Below, piece by piece: positions 31,209-38,407 of a stretch of 50,725 nucleotides of DNA (positions within the stretch are counted from its first letter, which is position 1; every line of letters starts with the position of its first letter). Origin of the DNA: Gemmatimonadota bacterium (lineage in GTDB: Bacteria; Gemmatimonadota; Gemmatimonadetes; Longimicrobiales; Gaopeijiaceae); assembly GCA_022561145.1 (NCBI GenBank), contig JADFRS010000007.1, positions 1 to 50,725 of the forward strand. Reading direction: 5' to 3'. Position numbers and translations under genes: made by a program. Below the pieces are notes generated by a model. That model ran no database searches. It was not told where the DNA came from and saw only the letters and a list, made by a program, of their open reading frames with translations.

Positions 31209-31898
31209 CTAGAAAGGCGCGTCGACGGCCTTGCACAGAAAGCGTACGATGCCCCTTCCGTCGCCACAGGCTTTGGCGAATTCCTCCAGGAATCCACGCT
31301 GCGTGACCCGCTTCTCAGACACAGGTGCGACGCCGATGAAATCCTTCCGCCTGAGGTCTTCGATGAGCGGGTGGTCAGGGTCGAAGTCTCGAGGATGACG
31401 CACCAGCGAGTCGCCGGCCAACTCGAAACGGCTCATGAACTTCTTGCTGCGCGTGGCTCGCTTCCAACCCGCTGGGTCGTCGACGATCGCATCCCTGATC
31501 TTCTTCACCGAGGTGCCGTCAGGATGCCAACACCCTAGCCCGATGAAGACGCTCTTAGGCTCCAAGTGCAAGTAGAACCCAGGCGCATGGGCGTCTTTCC
31601 CGAGGTCGTGGCGGAACTGGATCCCTGTGTAGGTCTTGTACGGGCTCTTGTCCTTCGAAAACCGGGTGTCCCGGTAGATCCTGAACATCGATCCACCCAC
31701 GGGCCGGGGATCGGCTCTGAAATGCGGACTGATCCTCTTGAGGAGTGGCCTGAAGTCGGTAATGAACCGCATGGCAGGCTCCTTCACGTGTTCCTCGTAA
31801 CGGGGTCGGTTCTTCTCGAACCACGGGCGGTTGTTGTTGGCCGCAAGCTCTTCGAGGAACCTGAAGGTGGCATTGGTGAAATGAATTTCGCTGGCCAT
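31209..31898 (-). CDS. DUF2461 family protein (TIGR02453)
   Basis: 229 aa. It shows the family pattern of an N-terminal FLEELAANNNRPWFEKNRPRY, then GSMFRIYRDTRFSKDKSPYKT and GFYLHLEP. Function is unknown in the family. The ATG at 31898, preceded by GAGGATC, lies inside the end of the methyltransferase frame, overlapping it by 115 nt. It probably belongs to one transcript with its neighbours. Confidence 0.88.
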   Translation of the reverse strand: MASEIHFTNATFRFLEELAANNNRPWFEKNRPRYEEHVKEPAMRFITDFRPLLKRISPHFRADPRPVGGSMFRIYRDTRFSKDKSPYKTYTGIQFRHDLGKDAHAPGFYLHLEPKSVFIGLGCWHPDGTSVKKIRDAIVDDPAGWKRATRSKKFMSRFELAGDSLVRHPRDFDPDHPLIEDLRRKDFIGVAPVSEKRVTQRGFLEEFAKACGDGRGIVRFLCKAVDAPF

Positions 31899-32539
31899 CC
31901 GTTAGGATCCTCGGTTTGGAGGTGCGTGCGTCTGAAGCGGCAAAAGACGAAGGCCTGCTCAGCCCCCCAGGGCGTCCGGTGAATGTCGTCCACCGACTCC
32001 AGCAACTCGAACGTGTCTCCCAGTTCGGCGCTGAGGCTCGCGGCGGAATATCGCGCGACGTCCAGGCCGCTGCAGCGCTCGGGTCCATCGGGTCCGAACG
32101 TGGCGATGATGGCCTGTCCTCCCGGCCGCAGGGCGCCGGCCAGAGTGGCCCGGTAGGCCTCGCGATCGTTCGGATCGGTGAGGAAATGGAACACGGCCCG
32201 GTCGTGCCAGAGAGCATAGGCCTCCTGTGCGCTCCACGTGGTGAGGTCGGCCTCGACGAATCGAATGCTGTGGGCCTGCTCTCCGAGCCGATCCCGCACC
32301 CGCTTGAGTGCAGCCCCTGAGAGGTCCAGGACTGTGATGTGGTAGTATCCGGAGGCCAACAAGTGATCCACGAGGGTAGAAACTCCCGCACCCACGTCGA
32401 TGATCGGATCGCCATGGGTCACGCCGCTCGCCGCGATGAGCTGTAGCGAGCGGGTCGGCTCAGGCTGCCACCAGCTCGCCTGGTCCGGCTCCTTGGATTC
32501 GTGCACCCCTTCCCAATGGAGTTTTCCACTACCCGTCAT
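31784..32539 (-). CDS. SAM-dependent class I methyltransferase with 3' overlap
   Basis: 251 aa. Motif I is PIIDVGAGVSTLVDHLL, followed by VLDLSGAAL and FVEADLTTW; CRFRRTHLQ marks the usual end of the domain. This small-molecule or thiol/selenite methyltransferase type resembles TehB/UbiE-like proteins. The last roughly 38 codons run into the DUF2461 gene in another frame and look unlike the family. The native stop may have been lost, or a frameshift may lie near 31900. It is first gene of the minus-strand run and divergent from the small lipoprotein. Confidence 0.82.
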   Translation of the reverse strand: MTGSGKLHWEGVHESKEPDQASWWQPEPTRSLQLIAASGVTHGDPIIDVGAGVSTLVDHLLASGYYHITVLDLSGAALKRVRDRLGEQAHSIRFVEADLTTWSAQEAYALWHDRAVFHFLTDPNDREAYRATLAGALRPGGQAIIATFGPDGPERCSGLDVARYSAASLSAELGDTFELLESVDDIHRTPWGAEQAFVFCRFRRTHLQTEDPNGWPAKFISPMPPSGSSKSLRPTTTARGSRRTDPVTRNT

Positions 32540-32711
32540 GAGCCATCTCCGAATGCGGCGTGCCCCGGAGGGCTGTCCGGGAGGGGTAAACGCACGCCAG
32601 TCTGGACCTTCCTCGGAGCGTCAGGTATTCTAAAGCTAAGAGGTAAGCGCTCGCCGGCTAGCAACGTAGGTTGGGGCGGCACGATGAGCGAGGTTTTGGA
32701 GGGCAGGTGGC

Positions 32712-33107
32712 ATGATTCGCACCGGAAGGCACTTGGTCACGGTAGCGGCAGTCTTGATCGTGTCGGGGTGTGGAGGCCGATCCTCTCAAAATCCGTTCAG
32801 GGCTGGGGGTGTCAGATCCTCACCCCACGTCGAGGTGACGAACAACAATTGGCGGGACGCGGTGATCTACGCGACCCGTCTCGGAACCAGGATTCGCATC
32901 GGTGACGTGACCAGCCAGTCACAGCGCTTGCTGAAGATCCCCTTGGGATTTACGGGAGCCGACGGAAGGGTTGGCTTGCAGGTGACGCTGATCGGCTCAT
33001 CCGAGAATTTCCAAACCGGTGAACTGTACGTGTCCGCAAATGACATCATTTTTCTCGAAATCCAGAATCACCTCGCCACATCATCTTGGGCGATCTTTCC
33101 GCGGTAA
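32712..33107 (+). CDS. Small lipoprotein of unknown function
   Basis: 131 aa. The signal peptide ends in the lipobox VSGC (cysteine about residue 20). The mature part is beta-rich (HVEVTNNNWRDAVIYATRLG, VGLQVTLIG, GELYVSANDIIFLEI), perhaps a small immunoglobulin-like or transthyretin-like sandwich; no family recognised. AGGTGG precedes the ATG. A weak promoter (TGGACC 32603-32608, TATTCT 32626-32631, spacer 17) lies upstream. A hairpin terminator at 33133 follows, so it is probably monocistronic. Confidence 0.7.
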   Translation: MIRTGRHLVTVAAVLIVSGCGGRSSQNPFRAGGVRSSPHVEVTNNNWRDAVIYATRLGTRIRIGDVTSQSQRLLKIPLGFTGADGRVGLQVTLIGSSENFQTGELYVSANDIIFLEIQNHLATSSWAIFPR

Positions 33108-33132
33108 GCTTGCCGGGAATTGACACGAAGCC

Positions 33133-33166
33133 AAAGCCCCACCGAGAGCAGACCCAGTGGGGCTTT
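33133..33166 (+). terminator. Rho-independent-like terminator after the small lipoprotein
   Basis: AAAGCCCCAC (33133-33142) pairs perfectly with GTGGGGCTTT (33157-33166) over a 14-nt loop, 25 bp after the stop codon. The A/T ends give a short T-tract. Confidence 0.65.
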
Positions 33167-33324
33167 CGAGTACCCAGCGCTCGAGAAAGGCCGGGGTGGC
33201 GCCGATTCCTGGCGACATCGAGTTGACATCCTCGGTGGTGAGCGCCGTAGAATCAGTCCCCTCGCCGTTCTCCGCTCCGCGAAGCCGGCGCGGACTCAGA
33301 TCACGGCTGACATGTGAGGGACAA

Positions 33325-34275
33325 GTGAGCGAACAGGCTTTCAGTCTACTGCGGGCACGGCCAACCTGGGGGATGGCGTTGGTGCTGGCCCTCTTCCAAG
33401 GCTTACCGACGCCAATCGTGGCTCAGGCCGCCGAGAGCCGCACACGAGTGGTGATCTTGGGCACGGGCAACCCGAACTCCGACCCGGATCGTTGGGGTCC
33501 TGCCGTCGCTGTCGTTGTGGGCGGGCAGGCCTACCTGGTGGATGCCGGTGCCGGCGTCGTAAGGCGGGCCGCGGCCGCCGCGCGGATCCATGACTTGCCG
33601 CTCACGGAGCTCGACCTCAAACGCGTGTTCATCACCCACCTCCATTCGGACCATACCATCGGCCTCCCGGACTTGATGTTCTCGCCGTGGGTGTTGGGAC
33701 GGCCGGAGCCCCTGGAGGTGTATGGCCCGCCGGGCTTGGAGCGCATGACGCACCATCTTCTTGAAGCCTGGCGTGAAGACATCGACATGCGGCTCTTCGG
33801 CCTCGAGCCCCAGCCGTACGTGGACGGTTACAGCGCCGTCATTCACGAGAGCAGGGGTGGGCTCATCTACGAGGACGAAAACGTGCGCGTCGAGGCCATC
33901 CCTGTCGCACATGGATCGTGGCCGTACTCATTCGGATATCGCTTCCAGACTGCCGACAGGACCATCGTAATCTCGGGTGACGCTCGTCCGAGTCCGGCGT
34001 TGATCGAGGCGTGCGACGGCTGTGACATCTTGGTGCACGAGGTCTACTCCTCGGCGCGCTTCCCCAGCCGGCCGCCCGAGTGGCAGACTTACCATGCCTC
34101 GTTCCACACCTCCACGGACGAGTTGGCGGAGCTTGCCACTGCGGCCCGGCCTGGGCTTCTCCTCATGTACCACCAGCTTTTCTGGGGAGACTCCGACGAA
34201 GATCTAGAGGGTCAGGTACGAGCCGCCGGTTATGCCGGTCGCGTGCTCTCCGCGAGAGATCTGGAAGTCTATTGA
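33325..34275 (+). CDS. Exported metallo-beta-lactamase-fold hydrolase
   Basis: 316 aa. A hydrophobic N-terminal signal (MALVLALFQGLPTPIVAQA) suggests export. The metal motif THLHSDHTIGLPD is the ribonuclease-Z/arylsulfatase-like HxHxDH. Further ligands are His in VAHGSWPYSFGY, Asp in VISGDARPS and His in LLMYHQLFWG. The group includes cyclic nucleotide phosphodiesterases and lactonases; substrate unknown. GTG 33325 is preceded by GAGGG; an in-frame extension to 33157 is possible but runs through the terminator. It is followed 13 nt later by the DUF1015 gene. Confidence 0.82.
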   Translation: MSEQAFSLLRARPTWGMALVLALFQGLPTPIVAQAAESRTRVVILGTGNPNSDPDRWGPAVAVVVGGQAYLVDAGAGVVRRAAAAARIHDLPLTELDLKRVFITHLHSDHTIGLPDLMFSPWVLGRPEPLEVYGPPGLERMTHHLLEAWREDIDMRLFGLEPQPYVDGYSAVIHESRGGLIYEDENVRVEAIPVAHGSWPYSFGYRFQTADRTIVISGDARPSPALIEACDGCDILVHEVYSSARFPSRPPEWQTYHASFHTSTDELAELATAARPGLLLMYHQLFWGDSDEDLEGQVRAAGYAGRVLSARDLEVY

Positions 34276-34288
34276 CGGAGATTTTGGT

Positions 34289-35527
34289 TTGATCACGCTG
34301 AACCGCGTGCGTCGAGCCTTGGTGCCCGTAAGCTCTGCTGCTGCCGATCGTGTCAGCGGCCCCAATTATGACGAGTTCCAGGACGACGACGAGATCGGCG
34401 CCTACATCCAGGCCAACACCGACTCGGTCCTGCGCGTAACCATGGCCCACGCGGACCCGACGACACCCGCTGGCCTCCTCAAGGAGGGCTCCGACGCCGC
34501 CCTCACGAGGGCCGCCGAGAACATGGCGGCCCTGACGGTCAGTGAACTGACCCGCACGGTCGAGGGACTCCTCTGGGTCGTCGAGATGACCGAACCCTCC
34601 AGGCCGGGCGTTCGCCAGGTCGGACTCGGCGGAATGGCCCGCACCGATGAGATCCGCACCGCGGAAACACCTGAGGGCTGCATCATTCGTAACGAGGACG
34701 TGCGCGAAAAGCAGGCGCGCGGGCGGGCCGATCTCATCGAGCGGACCTCCGCCATCGTGGGCACCGTGAACAACGCGGTGGACGACGCGACGGGTGCATT
34801 CGCCGAGGCATTGGAGCAATACGCCGACAGCCGACCGTGTGACTTGGCGGTCGAAGACGAGCGGGGGACTCGGCACAGGATCTGGCTGGTCACCGAGGGT
34901 GAGGAGATCTCCGATTTGCAGGCGCTCCTGGCAGCCAAGCCCCGAGCGTACGTCGCTGACGGAAACCACCGGAGCGCCGGCGCGGCCATGCTCGGCTACG
35001 CGGAGTTTCTGGCCGTGTTCTTCCCGGCACCCACTATGGCGATCAAGCCGTACAACCGGCTGGTCGAAGTGAAGCCCGACGAATCCGACGATGATCTCCG
35101 ACGTATTGGGAAGTCGTTCGACGTGCGGGAGCTCGAGGGGGTGGACGCGTACCAGCCGCGGGATAGTGACAAGATCGGGCTCTACCGCGCGGGGCGCTGG
35201 CTCGAGCTGACCCCGAAGCCGGGGACCTATGACGCGTCCAACGCCGCCGAGTCCATTGCCGCCGGGATCGTGCAGCGAAACCTCTTCAGCGCGGTGCTGG
35301 GTATTCCGGACGCGGGCGATGTGCGCCTGAGGTTCGTCGGCAGCAACCGAGACGCGCTCTACCTGCGCGATCGAGTGGACTCCGGCGAGTACGGCTATGC
35401 CGTGACCCTCCCGGCCGTGACCATGCGGGAATTCATCGACGTCTGCATGCAGGACGGTCTCATGCCACCCAAGTCCACCTGGTTCGAGCCGAAGCTCAGG
35501 AGCGGCCTGGTGATCGCGCTCTTGTAG
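34289..35527 (+). CDS. DUF1015 family protein
   Basis: 412 aa. The family signature ADGNHRSAGAAM (about 229-240) is present, with the N-terminal RALVPVSSAAADRVSGPNYDEF and the later IKPYNRLVE. DUF1015 proteins are widespread, sometimes linked to serine or redox metabolism, without an agreed activity. I chose TTG 34289, which has GGAG 8 nt upstream and gives the short N-terminus LITLNRVRRALVPV; an open frame from 34232 would overlap the preceding gene. It forms a two-gene unit with the metallo-beta-lactamase gene. Confidence 0.85.
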   Translation: MITLNRVRRALVPVSSAAADRVSGPNYDEFQDDDEIGAYIQANTDSVLRVTMAHADPTTPAGLLKEGSDAALTRAAENMAALTVSELTRTVEGLLWVVEMTEPSRPGVRQVGLGGMARTDEIRTAETPEGCIIRNEDVREKQARGRADLIERTSAIVGTVNNAVDDATGAFAEALEQYADSRPCDLAVEDERGTRHRIWLVTEGEEISDLQALLAAKPRAYVADGNHRSAGAAMLGYAEFLAVFFPAPTMAIKPYNRLVEVKPDESDDDLRRIGKSFDVRELEGVDAYQPRDSDKIGLYRAGRWLELTPKPGTYDASNAAESIAAGIVQRNLFSAVLGIPDAGDVRLRFVGSNRDALYLRDRVDSGEYGYAVTLPAVTMREFIDVCMQDGLMPPKSTWFEPKLRSGLVIALL

Positions 35528-35674
35528 AAGCTTTTTGGAGAAGCACGGTCTCCCGGTCCAATCGGTAGCGAACCCGGACTGCCGATGATCGCGTAGTGGG
35601 TGTTAGAGTTATTTGGGCTTAGGTGCAACGCGGAAGTCCGAGTGCCGGGTGGTTACTCTTGCGGAGGGTGTGAC

Positions 35675-35851
35675 GTGGATGGTGTTGTCGAATATCTCAT
35701 GGCGAACCCGATCCTTCTCGCCCCACTCCTGCTCCTCGTTTCGGTGGGCATCTACGCCCTCCTAAAGAAACTTCTCAAGGTGGCGGTGATCATTCTGATC
35801 GCCGGTGGGCTGTACCTGGCGCTCATGAACTACATGGGGAGTGGGATCTAG
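35675..35851 (+). CDS. Small membrane protein, 58 aa
   Basis: Starts GTG 35675 with GGAGGG 6 nt upstream. Two hydrophobic segments (ILLAPLLLLVSVGIYALL and VAVIILIAGGLYLALM) are split by KKLLK, so a hairpin membrane protein is expected. No family recognised. It lies alone between DUF1015 and the MATE gene, in a stretch (35528-35981) with no other gene. Confidence 0.6.
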   Translation: MDGVVEYLMANPILLAPLLLLVSVGIYALLKKLLKVAVIILIAGGLYLALMNYMGSGI

Positions 35852-35981
35852 TCAGGACCGTGTAGCGCAACTCGCCGGGCGGTTTCTCCGCGAGAACCAC
35901 ACCTTTTGAAGACCCACACTTGTAAGACCACGGCAAGGGCAGCATGTTGCGCGCCATGTTTTCGCCACGAACCTCCTGTAG

Positions 35982-37457
35982 ATGAGTTCGCCTCCGCCTC
36001 CGCGGAACGGGCGTGGTGACACGAGCCTGACCGAACCCCCACCAAAATCTGCCAACACGACCTCAGGAAAGCCCTTCGACCGCTCCCTCGTAGAGGGTCC
36101 GATCGGCCGTGCGGTCTGGCGCCTTGCGTGGCCGACCATGCTCCAGAACCTGATCGGAGGCTTTCAAGGCATCGTGGACCATGCCATGGTGGGCCACTAC
36201 GTCGGGTTCACCGGCAATGCCGCCATCGGTGTGTCCTGGCAGATCTTCCTGGTCGTGATGGTCTTCATCAGTTCGTTGTTCACGGGCATGGGTGTGCTTG
36301 TGGCCCGCTTTGCCGGTGCCGGCGACCCGGACAAGGTGAACCGCACGGTCTACCAGGCCTTCCTGACGGCCGCTGTACTCTCGGTTGTGTTTCTCGCCCC
36401 GATCGGGTATGTGCTTGCCCCATCGTTACTCGATCTGGTGAATGCCGCGCCGGCGGTACAGGCGGAAGCGCTGCCGTATCTCCGGATCATGTTCGTGTTC
36501 AGCTTCGGCATGTTGATGTTCTTCATGCTGGGTGGAGCGTTGCGCTCGGCGGGCGACGCTCGGACCCCGCTACGCCTGGGCGTCATCCTCACCATCCTCA
36601 ACGTCGTCTTCAACATCGTCCTGATTCGGGGCCTCGGCCCGATTCCGGCGTTTGGCACTGCGGGCGCGGCCATGGGCTCGGTTATCGCGGCCGGGCTGGT
36701 CGCGATCGTGGCTCTGTACAAGCTGTTTTCCGGCAAGTGGGTGGTGGCGTTCAAGCGCACGATGTCGTATCGGCCTGACTGGCCGATCATCCGCTCGCTC
36801 TTCCGCTTCGGGCTGCCCACCGGGGTCCAGGGCGTGGCTATGAACGTGGCCGGCGTATTTCTCCTGCGGTTCATTGGCTCGCTTGAACTGAGCGCGGAAG
36901 CTCAGGCGGCGTACGCGGTCAGCTACGTGCAGCTCTTCTCGTTCATCACGTGGACTTCGGTCGGGCTGATGGGTGCCACGGCCGCCGTAGCGGGGCATAA
37001 CCTGGGCGCCAATCGGCCCGATCGAACCGTGAAGGCCGCCCGCGTGGCGGCCGCCATCGGCATCGGGGTGGCCATCTTTGTGGGGGCTGGGTTCGTGACG
37101 ATCCCGCGTTTGTTGCTCGGCCTGTTCGGAATGGAAGACCCGGTTGTGGTCAACATCGGCGTGCAACTGCTCGGCTACCTGAGCATCTCGGGCCTCTTCG
37201 TCACGGTAGCGCTAGCCTATACCGGTGCCCTCCAGGGCACCGGCGACACCAAGAGCCCGCTCTACATCTCGATCGTGTCACAGATCGTGCTGCCGCTCGG
37301 CATGTGTGCCATTATCCAGGCGAACTGGGGGCTTCAGCCCGCCGACATCTGGCTGGCGATCCTGCTGGGTCACGCCACAAGGTGCATCTTGAGCGTCGGG
37401 CGCTTCAGGCAGGAAAAGTGGCGCCACATCGAGGTGGACATCGAGCCTGCCCGATAG
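35982..37457 (+). CDS. MATE family efflux transporter
   Basis: 491 aa with twelve hydrophobic segments and the MATE pattern of two bundles. The opening helix is WRLAWPTMLQNLIGGFQGIVDHAMVGHYVG; GALRSAGDARTPL and GALQGTGDTKSPL are the duplicated loop motifs. It exports cationic or hydrophobic compounds using Na+ or H+. The N-terminal 30 residues are Pro/Gly/Ser-rich and cytosolic. No strong ribosome site is seen before ATG 35982, so the start is only moderately supported. Confidence 0.9.
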   Translation: MSSPPPPRNGRGDTSLTEPPPKSANTTSGKPFDRSLVEGPIGRAVWRLAWPTMLQNLIGGFQGIVDHAMVGHYVGFTGNAAIGVSWQIFLVVMVFISSLFTGMGVLVARFAGAGDPDKVNRTVYQAFLTAAVLSVVFLAPIGYVLAPSLLDLVNAAPAVQAEALPYLRIMFVFSFGMLMFFMLGGALRSAGDARTPLRLGVILTILNVVFNIVLIRGLGPIPAFGTAGAAMGSVIAAGLVAIVALYKLFSGKWVVAFKRTMSYRPDWPIIRSLFRFGLPTGVQGVAMNVAGVFLLRFIGSLELSAEAQAAYAVSYVQLFSFITWTSVGLMGATAAVAGHNLGANRPDRTVKAARVAAAIGIGVAIFVGAGFVTIPRLLLGLFGMEDPVVVNIGVQLLGYLSISGLFVTVALAYTGALQGTGDTKSPLYISIVSQIVLPLGMCAIIQANWGLQPADIWLAILLGHATRCILSVGRFRQEKWRHIEVDIEPAR

Positions 37458-37783
37458 CACGCAGGGGGATACCTGTGAGCGGACCATGCCCGATCTACTG
37501 CGAGATTCCACCACCGGCCGAGTTGGCCGAGGTCGTGGAGTGCTGCTGGATCCATGGGGTTGAGTTGGGTTTATAATCCGACTGGGAAGCTGCTCACGTG
37601 GTCGCTGGCGTCGTTGATCGCCTTCGACCTCATGGTCCAGTCCCATGACGTCGGCGAGCGTATGGCCGTGGCGGCCCCGCTGAGGTGTTGGCTCGGTAGA
37701 TCCGGCGCCGCGAGGAACGCGTAGCCCCGCTTCCGAGTTCTGGAAGAGACCAGATCGACGAAAGGCGAATAAGAGAGGCCTAC
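37458..37783 (+). other. 326-bp gap with no intact gene
   Basis: Between the MATE and DUF2911 genes I see a short remnant of an AraC-type regulator (37475-37576) and a perfect TATAAT at 37572-37577 without a good -35. Nothing else codes convincingly. Confidence 0.5.
37475..37576 (+). pseudogene. 5' remnant of an AraC-type (DUF6597) regulator gene
   Basis: GTG 37475, with GGGGGA shortly upstream, opens a 33-codon frame. Its product contains IYCEIPPPAELAEVVECC, closely resembling the N-terminus of DUF6597/AraC regulators (Y-x-E-x-P-P-x-x-L-x-x-x-V-x-C-x-W). It ends at TAA 37574-37576 and I found no continuation in other frames. Probably the truncated 5' end of a deleted gene; a functional micropeptide cannot be excluded. 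Confidence 0.3.
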
Positions 37784-38302
37784 ATGCGCACCACTTTGTT
37801 GCTCGTTGCGGCAGCGATTGCCTCGACCATCACACCGGCTTCAGCCCAACGGGCGAGCCAGCACGGCGTCGTTTCCCAGACCGTGAACGAAACAGAGATC
37901 CGGATCGAGTACGACCGCCCCGTGGCCCGCGGACGCGAGCTCTTCGGTGAGCTCATCGAGTGGGACGCCATCTGGACGCCGGGTGCGAACCGCGCCACGT
38001 GGATCGACTTCTCCGAGCCCGTCACGATCAACGGTCACGACATGCCCAAGGGGCGCTACGCGATGTGGATGGTCCCGCAGGAGAACCGGCCTTGGGAGGT
38101 CGTCTTCGCGACTGAGTGGGACACCCACCACGGCATGTTCCCCTTCGACAGCGAGGTGCTCCGCATCGAGGTGACCTCCGAGCAGGGGGCCCACATGGAG
38201 GCCCTGGCGTTCTACTTTCCGGTGGTCGGGCCTTACGAGGCCACGCTCCGCATGCACTGGGGACCCACCATCGTGCCGTTGCAAATCGGGGTCAGGCAGT
38301 AG
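37784..38302 (+). CDS. DUF2911 family exported protein
   Basis: 172 aa with a signal peptide (LLLVAAAIASTITPASAQ). The DUF2911 core is clear: YDRPVARGRELFGELIEWDAIWTPGANRATWIDFSEPV, then GRYAMWMVP and WGPTIVPLQIGV. A beta-sandwich domain of unknown function common in Bacteroidota and Gemmatimonadota. It precedes the orphan permease with a gap of about 105 bp. Confidence 0.9.
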   Translation: MRTTLLLVAAAIASTITPASAQRASQHGVVSQTVNETEIRIEYDRPVARGRELFGELIEWDAIWTPGANRATWIDFSEPVTINGHDMPKGRYAMWMVPQENRPWEVVFATEWDTHHGMFPFDSEVLRIEVTSEQGAHMEALAFYFPVVGPYEATLRMHWGPTIVPLQIGVRQ

Positions 38303-38407
38303 GGCCGCTGCTCGGGTAGTACCGAAACACCATCATCCGCACACCCGTAGGGCCGAGTGTCACCCGAAACCCAGAACGGGAAACCGACCTTCGGCCCAGG
38401 CGCCACC

